A stretch of DNA of 64,000 nucleotides from Pyropia yezoensis (taxonomy: Eukaryota; Rhodophyta; Bangiophyceae; Bangiales; Bangiaceae), in assembly GCA_009829735.1 (NCBI GenBank), contig CM020618.1:18151346-18215345 (forward strand), given 5' to 3'. Shown here in pieces: positions 53,912 to 64,000 of the stretch. Position 1 is the stretch's first letter; each line of letters opens with the position of its first letter. Under the pieces are notes generated by a model, which worked only from the letters and a program-made list of their open reading frames with translations, searched no databases and was not told the origin of the DNA. The translations under genes and the position numbers were made by a program.

Positions 53912-55100
53912 CTAGAACATGGGAGGTACTCCCGGTCTGAGCAGCCCCAAGCGCTCGACTAGGGTGGTCCTAGTCGTCCGAATATGAGACCGCTCTCTGT
54001 CACGGCGCCGCCCACGCTGATCAGCGCAAACCAAATCGTTGGGCGCAAGTGACACATCACGCGCAATGCGATCGGTCCCATACGGAGAAACAGAACAATC
54101 TCTCGCACTCGCATGCCCGCGGCAGAAATTGTGCAAGCGAAAACAAGCACGGACCAGACTGGAACGCTTAGGAAAAGGAACACGAAGAAGTCGCCAAAAA
54201 ACACCCCAGCGCCAAGAAAGCATGCCAAAAGCCTGCTCGATATGGATGCGGCTGGACGAGTGATAGAAGTTGTAGCTGTCCTTCCAACGGTCCCCACGAC
54301 CACAGCCCGGCCACGGAACCGCCAGAACTTCACTCGCCACGTAGGCCTAATCGGCGACGATGCAGTGGCCATCCTCCACCATCGCTCGTGTCAGGACGTG
54401 CGTGGGGTCCAATATGGTGCGCCCCAGCACCGTGCAAGCAAACGCCGAGGAGTCATGGCTGGAGCCGGGGCTCATACAGCTCATCCAGCGAAACTTGTAG
54501 TCTGCGTCACAGACAGCTTGAGTGTTGAGGGAGTAAAATCCCTTCCGACAGTAGTAGTCTGCCACACACTGAACATCCTGGGCCAGGGGCTGCTCTTGCT
54601 GGATGGCCACACCGTCCAGCCCAACTACGTTGCCAAACGGCGAGCTGCGGCGGGATTAAAAGCCCTCCGCGTACCCCGACCGCCTCTGGCGACTCCCCAG
54701 CCCGAAGCCCGAAGTCAAAAGCCAGGGCAGGAGTGCCATTCACGGCATCCATAACCTCCCATAGGGCACGGTACATAGTTGCAGGGTGCACCCCAAAAGC
54801 AGCACAAATATCAATGGAGCTGCCCCCCCCGAGGTACCGCAACGCCATCCCGCTGCGGCACTCGGGGGACAGGCCTCGCCAAGGTAAACGGGGGCGGAGA
54901 AGCTCCACCAGATCCTCCACACTATCGATAGGCATACGCATAGCTCTGTCGAAAGAAGCTCCGTAACGCTCCTGGATATCCGCCACCGTCTTCGGGCTGG
55001 TGTAGTAGGTGGGCGTAGGTGAAGGGGTCTCCTGGTGAGGGGCTGTGGACAGCGGGGAGGAGGGGATAGTAGAGGAAAAAATTCCTCTATGGTAGTGCAT
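53912..55100 (-). pseudogene. PIF/Harbinger-type DDE transposase relic
   Basis: The N-terminal part (from ATG 55100) has the helical pre-catalytic domain (SVEDLVELLRPRLPW, LSPECRSGMALRYLGGG, FGVHPATMYRALWEVMDAVN). After a frame change near 54650-54680, the DDE_4 core follows: VVGLDGVAIQQEQP (first Asp), VCDADYKFRWMSCM (following strand), SPGSSHDSSAF (second Asp) and IHIEQAFGMLSWRWGVF (Glu). Lesions: the +/-1 shift, a TAA in the bridging frame, and a TAG replacing the usual Glu codon of the ADEAY motif at 54347-54349. The element moves by cut-and-paste; this copy cannot encode full transposase. No clear terminal inverted repeats were found. Confidence 0.85.
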
Positions 55101-58100
55101 TGCGACCCGGCGTTAGTCACAAACGCGGCCGTCGCAGTCTGCCACGCCGGGGGTAACATGGTGATGCGACCTCTGCGGACACTGTGTGGTAGGCCTCAAG
55201 GGGACCTCGGTGTGTGTCCCTCCACGTCGTACCGCTCATGTCTGGGGTGTCCCCGTGTGTCCCCCTTCAAACTGCCGCTCCTGTCTGAGGTCAAGAGATT
55301 TTGTGTGTGCTTCATGTAAGTATATCGGGACTTAGATCTCTTGACGTGGGCGCCATGCTCGATCCTGTCGCAGACTGGTGCATGCACCAACGGAACTGCG
55401 AAAGCTGCTGCGAACGGGCCTCACTCTGCCAGTCTTTACGCTCATATACGGCGCAGCTCGCAGCAGCCCTTTCCTCGGTCGCGCCCCAACTGCCCGCGCT
55501 CACACCCCCTCGGTGCCCCCGCGTGCAGGGCGGACCCACACTGGAGCCTCAGCTCCCCCGTCTGCACGCCCCCCCCCCCCGGCGCGCCCCTCCGCGTGCC
55601 CACCCGATGCGCCTGTCCGCGCGCCCACCCGGCGCGCCCGTCCATCCTCGCGCCCGCCCCGGCACACCGCGGTGGTGCCCGTCGAGATTATCCGCTCTGC
55701 TAGTTCTGTGCCCTCAGTGCCGCCCAATGGTTGGCCGTATCAGAAAAAGAAAGAGACAACCTCAATGCCCATTGGTCCAATTCCAAGGAGAGGGACAAGC
55801 TCGATGCCCATTGGTCAACTTCCGGAGGGTGAGAAAGACAAGCACGACGTGGCCACACCGCCCGACGGGGCGACGCCCCGCCCCCGCCGTCCCGCTCCCA
55901 CAGTCGCTTAGTGCCCCGCGCCATGCGAGGCCGACGTAGGGTGGGTGGTGTCAACAGTCGTCCCCTTGGGTCCGCCTCCGTTGACAGCCCCAACGTCGGG
56001 GGGGCCAGGGCCAACAGCCGTCTTCTCGACGAACGCCCCGCCACGGTCGGGGTACGGCTCCGTTGACAGCCAAACTTCGGCGGGAGTAAGGGCAGGGTCC
56101 TCCCCGCGCGCCAACAATTGCGGCAGCGGCGTCGGTGCCGTCTTAAGCGCGCCGCGTGAGATGGAGCGCGCCGGGCTCCACGCCCGGCACGTTTGGCTTC
56201 CTCGAGCGCGCCCGTCCCAGCTATCCTCCCGGCGAGGCGACTGACCCTGCTGGCTTACCTCCACGCGGCTCACTCTCCGCATGCCCGCGTGGCTTCCTTA
56301 TCTTTCTTTACCACTTGATTCACTTGAGTTCTCGGACCTCACGCACACCCGACCTGGCGCTACGGACCTGGCAGTCTTGGCTCGTGGTGAACTCCCGACC
56401 GCACGCCATAGCCCCAGCAGTACACCTGTTAATACGACTTCAATTGGCAGTCTATGCGTAGAAGAGCGGCGTAGTCCACCCGTCCAAGCCAGGACTAGGA
56501 CAAACCTCGGTGTCTTAATGCTCGAGTCGCAAGAGGCCCGACTATATCCACTCTCCGAACCCTCCGAGTCGGAAAGCACTCGAAAGGGGCAAGGTATGCC
56601 GTGCCGGCAGGGCGCCTGGGGTGGGCACGGGCACGCCTGGTCAGCGATGTCAAAGGATGAACCTTGGCGGGCCCTGACCAGGCCGGATCAAGGTGGGATC
56701 ACGGCAGTGGGCGGGCACATCCGAGATGGATTTGATAGTGAAGTAGCCCCCCACATGCTACCCACCGAGCACAATTAAATGTTGCAATCGGGTCCGAATC
56801 GACTCGTCCACGTGATCTGACGGCGCATTTTCTACGCCCTGCCCTGAAGCGCACACCTGTTGGGGGGCTCTCACAGGTATGTAAGTTCAGAATGAAGTGT
56901 GTCTGGACACGTTCTGCAGTCACGCCACTTGTCAGGACATATTCACAGGCGGGCGAGCGCACTCTAAGTACACCGAAATGCCCGATTTCACGGGGCTCGT
57001 GGCACGGAAATATTTCTCATGCATGCTTTGTAAAGCAAGCAGATATGCTTGTCCAAGAAAAAGAAAGCCTGTGAGTTGCCCTTCCTCTTTGGAAAAGGAA
57101 TGTGTGAATCAGTGTAGTAGCGCCTGAGCTACAACTGGTATAAATTGGGCTGTGCAAACCGGCCTGGCTCAGTAGAATCCACCTTTAGGTTTGGCACGCC
57201 ATTCGAGCGGGCGTGTCGGCGGAAGTGGCGGGCTCGTTCGGCTTCCCCATGACCGCTGCGGAAACGATCTTTCCTCTTCGTCCATCCCGTCGGGTGGCTG
57301 GGTGGTGTGGCAGCGGTCGGTGCCATGCGCCAACCCGTGGCTGTTGCTGTCGTAGTGGGGGGCGCCGGTGGGGTTGAACGGGATTTAGGGGGGGGGGGGC
57401 AGGGCTGTGGCGAGGCGGCTCCGTGCGGGAGCTGGCTGCATGGCGACAGAGTGCAGAAGGCGGAAAAATAGCGGAGGGGACGCCGCGCTCGCCTGCGAGC
57501 GGGTGGTTGGTGGCTACTCCGGCCGCCGGCGGGCTTTTCCTGCAGTTCTCGAGGAAGCGCGGTCGCTTCGGGCCGAGGGGAGATGGCCGCGAGCGGTGTG
57601 CGGGTGGTTATTGTGCGGACAGACGGGGCAAGTTTCTGAAGACTAAGTTTGGATTTACCGCATCTGCCCTGGGGGTGGCTTGCGGCGGCGCGTGGGCAGG
57701 CTGTGGGTTTTAGCGGCTGCGCGGCGGGCGGCTCGCTGAAGCGGACGGAGGCCGCTGCAGGCGGCGGATGGACTGGGGGGGGGGCGGGGGGAGCGCGGCG
57801 GCACTGTGGCTCGGCGGCCGTGGCGGGGTGCCTACGGCGGCATCGATGGCACGGGGCGCTATGCCAAAGTGCGGCCGTCCAAAAGAGCCACGCACGCTGG
57901 CAAGTAGATATGCCTCGATACAAATGACGAAGAAGAACACGGAACATTGATATTGTCATTGATATTGCGATTGCTAGATTAGTATGTATGGATCCTTATA
58001 TGCGGCGCAGGACGATAGAAATCTCTTTCTTTGTGGCTTTCTATTTTTTTTTGAGCTAGCTACATCTCTGTATCGGGCTCCTGGACAGCAAGCTCAAGAG

Positions 58101-61100
58101 CTTCATTTATACCTAAGGGCATCAAATCTGACAAACAGTCTCCAGTGTAATCAGTTTTTGACACCATTGGATACTTTGGAGACTGGATAAAATGTGCAGG
58201 CGCTTTAGAAAAAAGACGGGGTTGCTTGTGAAATAAGTGTCAATCAATAATGAGAAAACGGGACCGACCGACCGCAAGAGCGGCAAGCAACAGCTGTGAC
58301 CGTAAAGGCAAAGAAAACAGGCCTTTATCGCCGGGACGTTCGATGGAGAGTAAGGCAGCCCGACGGCGGCGGCGAGCCCCCACGTCGAAGATAAGGGCTG
58401 AACATCATGCCGGTCGAGCGACCGAGCGGAGGCCGAAAGGCCGATCGCTACGAGCATGGCAAACAATACGAAAGATCCCTCCAAAGCAAGGACAGATAAA
58501 CAATGCAAAACAAAAGTAGAACCCCATAGGGCCAGCCACAAGTGATCCCACACCAACAAGGTTGGGGCCATCAGTCAGGGGGGGCTACAAGCCCGTAAAT
58601 ACCGGGACTCGGTATGAACGGCGGATATGCTACATACCCCCATTCCAACCTTCGAGCCGTCCCGGCGAGGTCTGGCCAGGTGCAAAGCGTGCACGAGTCG
58701 CACCTCCGTGGGTGGCCGTGTTGGCGCGGGCGGGCTCAGTTGAGCCGGACGGGTGCCGTGACCCACGTGGCGTCCGCAGAGTTCGTGGCGCCGATCTGGC
58801 CAGTTGTCGGCAGGTCGCCGGAGTCGTAGGGGGCGGGCCATGCGGCTCCAGGGGGCTTCCCGTCGCCGCGTGTGGGTGCGCTGCACGTTGCTCTGCTGTT
58901 TGAACAGGTGCAGAGTCACCAGGTTGCTGACCTCTTGCGCGCTGTGCACGTGGTCCCCTTATGTGCTGTGCACACGGTTCCCTTCTCGGCCGAGTGGCTT
59001 GCGGCACGGCGTTGAATCCGTGCGTGCGCGCGTGGGTGGCTGGTCAGTCGGCCGTTGACCTGCGCTTCCGCCATTGGGTACTGTGGGCCGGTGGGCCACG
59101 CATCCGTGTGAGGAACCACCCACTCTTGGGCAGCCCTCAACGTACTCGTGATGGTGTCAGCGACCCGTGCCAGCCAACAGGGCGACATCGCGCGGGGAGG
59201 AGGATGGAGATGGTGACGGTGGTGGATCTGGGGAAGATGACGGCCCGACGTCGGTGGTGATTGAGGGGGGTTTAAAGGGTTGAGGTCGTCTTTGGTCTGT
59301 GTCTGTCGTTGCCCCCCCAGTCTCCCCCGGTGGCGCCGACACCCACGCACTATCAACTCGCGTCGGGGCACCCGAGGTGCCCCAAAGCATGCGTTTCCCC
59401 GTCGCGCCGCCGGTAGGCACAAAACGGTCCAGAAACAAAGAGTGGCTCTCAGAACAAAGCATGGGCGGGCGTGCGCACTAAAGGAGTGCAGCCCCAGTTT
59501 GCCCCGAACGAAGGGTTCCGGCACGCGGCGCCTATTGCGCCGTCCCAGCCGGCCCCAGACGCCAGTCGGTCCGAACGTCCGAGAGGCGTGTAAGCGCGGT
59601 GCGATCGAGTCGACCGAATCGGCCAGCCGGCTAGCCAGTCATATCGCTGCAATGCTGCAGCGAGGACATTCTAACAAACTCGCCAGCTGTGGCAGATGTG
59701 GCTCGTTATGGGGGCTGACGGTGGCGCCTTTCGACAGGCCATGATGTGTTGACGATGGCTGCTGTCGTACGGCCAGCAGACACCGTGAAATAGCGGCTGA
59801 CTAATCTTGAGTCTCGAAGGTACACCGCGTCATGCCCCACAATACAAGGTAATGATCCGTGTTGCCAGGAGTTGGTTCGGCAGGATCTGCAAGGAAAGGT
59901 CCCAGATATTATCCCTTTGGTATGAGGCATGGGATTAAGGGGGAAATCCTTACAATCCGCGTCTCCTCGGCGCGTCTGGCGTACGCCTCGGCGACCCGCA
60001 AGCGCGCCCGACGGCGAGGGGGGGGTGGAGGCTGGCCGGTTGGCTAGGCTGACTGCGGATCGGCCGGTTGCGGGGCGCGGTGTGGGTCTTGGACCGCCTA
60101 CTCTTCTTGAGCTTTGGAGCAGTGCAAGGGTGGTCAAGGCACAAGGGCGGCCAATTGCGGTGTCGATGGTAAGGGCGGCCAAGAGCGGTCGAGGACGGTC
60201 AAGGTCATGGGCAAGGTGACCGTGTGACTGACCTTGTGGTCGAACGCCGGTATGGCGGATTGGATCGCCCCAGCTGGGCTGGGTGCTGCCCGAATGGGGC
60301 TGGCTGACACTTTGTCGGGTGCCGCAGACTCCAAGTCACCAGCTGGGCAAAGGTCGGTGGCCCAAGACAACGGTGACAGTGGTCAGCTGTGCGGACGCCA
60401 TCGACGTAGATGCGTCACCATTGCAGGCCCACGTGCCCGTCATTGACTTTGACATTGCCAGGTTACCGATGGAGACGTGCTCAAGACAGTCGTGTAGTGG
60501 GAAAAGCGATACTCCCTTCACAACGCCAGTGTAAACCTCCTCTGCGGAGCATCGTTCTCGTACGACTCTGTCAATTACCCCCAGGGAGGACGCTTCGCAA
60601 AAGTTGCGCCGCCGTCGGAGGCGCCGGGGATGACGCCGAGATCGGCGTGTCTCTGGTGAACATCGACGTCGAGCCTTGAACGGATGTCATAACAACGAAG
60701 AAGACGGTCTCATCGCCAGAATTGAAACCGGGATGTTCAGACCCATACTCGGATGCTCTGCCATCTCGGCTACAGCGTCATTATCGCATGTGGAGCGCGC
60801 TGTGTGTCCTAAGCTTGAGCCTGGAGCTCCATTAATCTTGTTTGCGTTTGCATGTGAGGCGTATTGGGTGTGCCTTCTTGTGGGTGGTTGTACTCTCAAA
60901 GAGAAAGGCCGCCGTGGCCCATTCTGTCGGCACAGTTTCTCTATGTTGAGTGGGCTTTAGTACATGGTACTCCTGGCAGAGCCGTCTTGCTCTTGAGAAC
61001 AAAGCATTGTGTTCCCAGAGGGGGGTAACAAGTACAGCGTCCTGAGGACACTTGTGTAGGTCCGTGACCACTTGGTCAATTGCGTGGACCGTGGGGGCTT

Positions 61101-61150
61101 ACAATAATCTTGATGATTGTGGGTTGCGTTGGTGAGGGCAAGTGACGCGG
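55101..61150. other. Transposon-rich intergenic DNA without a supported gene
   Basis: Mixed composition. GC-rich frames occur at 55.3-55.9 and 57.2-57.9 kb (276 codons, -, Pro/Ala-rich), with AT-rich patches at 57.9-58.5 kb. A 10-bp inverted repeat (GTCAAGAGAT at 55290 and 55336) lies beyond the transposase start. The motif ATGCCCATTGGTC recurs at 55765 and 55813. The segment below 61.15 kb probably includes the 3' part of the retrotransposon, but no long terminal repeat could be delimited. Confidence 0.45.
59106..59149. repeat. Dispersed 42-44 bp repeat, second copy at 63861-63902
   Basis: GTGAGGAACCACCCA, TTGGGCAGCCCTCAACGTAC and CGT occur in the same order and orientation at both places, with about four mismatches. 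They bracket the Ty3/gypsy pol relic, so they may be fragments of long terminal repeats or of another element. Confidence 0.6.
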
Positions 61151-63723
61151 CTATCGCCGTCGATATTGGGGCGCAACGGACTTCATGTAGTGCACGGGCA
61201 CTTGTTTGACCTTATAGCGGTCTGCGTTGTCGCGTCGGAATCTAGCCTCGACCATCCCCCATGGGTCGACGTAGACCGCTAGTACCCGAGAGGTCCATAC
61301 ATCAATGACGTGTGGGACGGTCGATTGAGTATCAGTAGCCAGCGGTACGGTTGACTTGGGTTGTCGTTTCTTTCGCCAAGTGTATCCAGGCAATTCAACC
61401 TTCTTGGATCGGATCTGTCGAATGACTAGGTTACGTGCCAAGTTTTCAACAGGTTCCCACGTGTCATCTTTTTGCGGTACAATCATACCATCGATCCTTG
61501 AATTCGTAAGAATCGGCGCACTTGCGGTAGCGCAAGAGTTCGTCAATGACGTACTCGTCGTGGGCGACGGGTTGCGGGGGTCGTTTGTCAAACCCATCAA
61601 GTAGCGGGTGCGGGACGCTATCGTTGGCGTCAGCAGGTCCTGGTGCCGGTGTGGCGTGGGCGCTGTTGATGTGTTTCTCAATCCCGTCAATGTCAATGAC
61701 AATGATAGATTCATCGGCATCAACGACAATGAACGGTCGAATGGCCTTACTATCCAGCTTGTTAGCTCGGTGATGGTTTGTCGTGTAGACGTAGTCGCCA
61801 ATATTGATTTTTTCATTCCGTTTGCCCAGGCTTGCGTCAAAGTTACGCTTGTTACGTTGCTGCGTCTTACGCAAGGCCTCGGCAACGGCGGGGATCTGCA
61901 CGTATAGTCTGGCCATGAATTCACGCTTGCGCGCGAGGGGGGAGCCATCTCTCAGTGTGCCCCGAGGCATAATAGATGTGCCTGGTGGCAAATTGCGAAC
62001 CGAAAGATTGGGTACTCGTCGACAGATGACGAGCTCGAATGGGGCAATGCCCGTTGAGCGATGAGGTTGGCTACTATAAGCCAGAATGAGGATCGGCAGG
62101 AGCTCGTCCCAACGTGTGGGGTCTTCAGCCACATAGTGGCGTAGTTGAGTAGCAATGGTACGATCGTACCTCTCACCCTGACCGTTGGATTGTAGATGGT
62201 ATGCCGTAGCACGGATCGTCTCGATCTCAAGTACCTTCATGACAGCGATGAAGAAGCTCGACATGAACTGAGGCCCCTGGTCCGACAGGATTTTGTCAGG
62301 CGGTCCGTAACAGGTAACCCATTGGTCGATGACGGCTGAGGGCACTGAAATGGCCGTGATGGTCTTGAGTGCAGTGCATTTGGTCAGCTTCGCGAACCTG
62401 TCGGTAATGACGAGTATGAAGCGGTTCCCCCTTTTGTGGGCGGCAATGGCCATAGAATATCAATCGATATGTCCATCGACGGTTCCGTTGCGGTCAAGAG
62501 AGTCAGCGGTGTGGTGTGTCGCCGGAGTGGGAGGTGGCTCTGCGCATAAGACGTGCATTTGGTAATTGTACCGTGGATGTCCGTAATTTTGGACGGCCAA
62601 TAAAACTTGGTTCTCATCGTGTAATACATCTTGATCATGCCCGGGTGGGCAGACACCGTCGAGTGGTTTTGGAGAGCCAAGATCTTGTCTTGTTGATTCT
62701 TTGGATTGACCAACTGATGGCCGGATTGGGTTCGGCGGTCGAGGGCGGGGTTGTCGTCCAGGAAGAACGACTTGGCCGTCCCCTTAGCAATGCTTTCCAT
62801 TGTGGATTTACAGAAGTCATCGGACTACTGTTCCTCAATAATGTCTTGGAAGTCAATAGGGCTGGGGTCAGCTGTTCCAGTGTACCGTTTGGTAATGACC
62901 CTTTGTGCCGTTTCGGCAATGGCTAGACATGGTATGTCATCGTTGATGACGTCTGAAAATGCGTTGTTGTCCGCACGTGACAGGAAGTCTGGAAGGTGGT
63001 GACTGGCACCCGGCTTATACTTCAGTTCAAAGTCGAACTTGGCCAGTCGCATACGCCAACGCATGAGGCGGCCACTGGAGTCCGCGGTGCTGAAAATCCA
63101 GCTAAGGCTTTGAAGATCCGATCGGATACTGAAGTGTTGTCCTTCCAGGAAGTGTCTCAACTTGAGCACCGCCCGCACGATGCTAAGACATTCTCTTTCC
63201 GTAGTGGAGTAGTTGAGCTCGGCTAGGTCCAGAGCCCGGCTCCAATAACCAAGTGGTTCAGGCTTACCTTGGTCGTCGTTTAGGAAGAGAGTGCACCCAA
63301 TTTGGTTCGCAATTGCGTAAACGTCGAGTGTTAACTCGCGGCCGGCTTTAGGCAAAGCGAGGATAGGTGGGTGGACGAGCGCGTCGCGCAGGTCCTTAAA
63401 TGCCGCTTGCGCTTCCTCCGTTGGGGAGGGAAGGTCGGGTGGGACTTCCTTCTTGGTCATCGCGTTGAGCGGTCGCGCTCTTTTAGTGAAGTCGATGACA
63501 AATCGTCGATAGACGTTGCAAATTCCCAAGAAGCTTTTCACTTGCGTCATTGTCTTAGGGAATGTGGCATTGCTTAGTGCTTCGGGGTTCTTGTTGAGAA
63601 CGTGTGATTTACCAGGGATATTGGTGTGTCCGAGGTATGCCACCTGGCTTGTGAACCACGTGCATTTCTCAAGATTGAGAGTGACGCCAGCATCTCTTAG
63701 GCGAGTGAGTATTGTGCGTCCCG
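61151..63723 (-). mobile_element. Ty3/gypsy chromodomain retrotransposon, decayed pol relic
   Basis: Reading right to left, the minus strand encodes the end of reverse transcriptase (TILTRLRDAGVTLNLEKC, then the FLGICNVYRRFV connection), RNase H (TERECLSIVRAVLKLRHFL, SDLQSL) and an integrase H2C2 region (HSTVSAHPG...YWP). The integrase core (VITDRFAK, ILSDQGPQFMS, NGQGERYDRT: D, D, E) and a C-terminal chromodomain (EYVIDELLRYRKC, DDTWEPVENL) follow. This is the order of chromoviruses. Lesions: reverse transcriptase truncated at about 63.72 kb, a TAG at 62822-62824, frame changes near 62450 and 61480, and the last zinc-ligand Cys of integrase is Tyr. No gag, protease or complete long terminal repeats are in the window. 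It is inactive. Confidence 0.9.
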
Positions 63724-63827
63724 TGAAAAGTGGACGTGCACAGGTCGTACAGTTTGGGTTTGATTGGTCCAGTGGCCGATATTTGACATGATCACGACAC
63801 GTGCACGTCCGCTTTTACGGGACGCAC
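63714..63827. mobile_element. Small terminal-inverted-repeat element (about 114 bp)
   Basis: The left end GTGCGTCCCGTGAAAAGTGG and the right end read inward GTGCGTCCCGTAAAAGCGG continue as GACGTGCAC on both sides, giving about 29-bp imperfect inverted repeats. The flanks read TATT and TATA, compatible with a TA target duplication. It sits exactly where reverse-transcriptase homology stops. The bases beyond it do not resume the reverse-transcriptase frame. Confidence 0.75.
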
Positions 63828-64000
63828 TATAGAAAGTCGAACGATGTGAAGCCACCACATGTGAGGAACCACCCAGACTTGGGCAGCCCTCAACGTACCC
63901 GTACTGTCTAAGTCTACACATTGTCCTCTGCGTTGAAGAACTGCGGTGTAGAAAACGTGCTAAATAGTGGAAAAGGTCGTAGAAGGGTCGAGTCGCTGGC

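Larger units (their letters stand above)
52199..55100. mobile_element. Decayed PIF/Harbinger-like DNA transposon (two convergent genes)
   Basis: A DNA-binding partner gene (+) and a DDE transposase gene (-), tail to tail and about 230 bp apart, match the two-gene plan of PIF/Harbinger elements. The limits given are those of the coding parts; true ends and the expected 3-bp target duplication were not identified. Confidence 0.7.

Noticed and set aside
57129-57959. 276-codon minus-strand frame
   Set aside because: Pro/Ala/Arg-rich composition from local GC-rich sequence; no domain and equally open opposite frames.

Overview
This window looks like nuclear DNA of a GC-rich alga. My best guess is a bangiophyte red alga (Porphyra/Pyropia type). 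That rests on inference only: genes with none to two short introns, Ala/Gly/Pro-rich proteins with organelle-targeting-like N-termini, very GC-rich gene blocks, and plant/algal protein types (plastid-type lumazine synthase, monofunctional formate-THF ligase, P/U-type cyclin). There is no rRNA, no convincing tRNA and no CRISPR array. Because the GC-rich blocks rarely contain stop codons, long open frames occur on both strands; only those with recognisable domains, motifs or splice-site support are called.

Layout. 1-4.8 kb: GC-rich low-complexity DNA, a (CCG)n block and a perfect hairpin. 4.8-6.3 kb (-): an unrecognised three-exon gene. 7.5-7.7 kb: a second hairpin and an isolated candidate exon. 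9.1-11.3 kb (-): formate-tetrahydrofolate ligase, divergent from a two-exon FIST-domain gene (12.2-14.4 kb, +). Then comes a carotenoid-cleavage-dioxygenase-like gene (15.0-17.0 kb, +) whose expected iron-ligand histidines are missing. It converges on a PWWP/TFIIS-N-like chromatin gene (17.6-20.3 kb, -). At 21.8-22.9 kb an 18-bp minisatellite precedes an unrecognised one-exon gene. 24.2-26.0 kb (-): a P/U-type cyclin. 26.4-30.4 kb: extreme C-homopolymer DNA. At 30.4-32.7 kb a phosphatidylglycerophosphate synthase (-) and lumazine synthase (+) are divergent. A possible broken gene follows at 32.8-33.7 kb, then mitochondrial pyruvate dehydrogenase E1 alpha (34.1-35.4 kb, -).

From about 35.4 to 43.0 kb the base composition drops sharply. 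This stretch holds two hAT-like non-autonomous elements with 8-bp target duplications, a giant inverted repeat with two 756-bp arms, and a small spliced Cys/His-rich gene (42.3-42.8 kb, -) whose 3' end is duplicated in tandem. GC-rich sequence returns with an alpha-carbonic anhydrase relic that lacks its catalytic core (43.0-43.5 kb, -) and an intact secreted FG-GAP/ASPIC-UnbV protein (46.4-48.0 kb, +). The window then becomes AT-rich and transposon-dominated: a decayed PIF/Harbinger-like pair (SAP-domain protein plus DDE transposase, 52.2-55.1 kb) and a decayed Ty3/gypsy chromodomain retrotransposon (61.2-63.7 kb, -) that ends at a small terminal-inverted-repeat element.

The host genes do not form one pathway. 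They cover one-carbon metabolism, riboflavin and phosphatidylglycerol synthesis, the pyruvate dehydrogenase complex, chromatin and the cell cycle. The most unusual content is the set of enzyme-fold genes without catalytic residues and the dense cluster of inverted-repeat mobile DNA at 37.6-41.3 kb.
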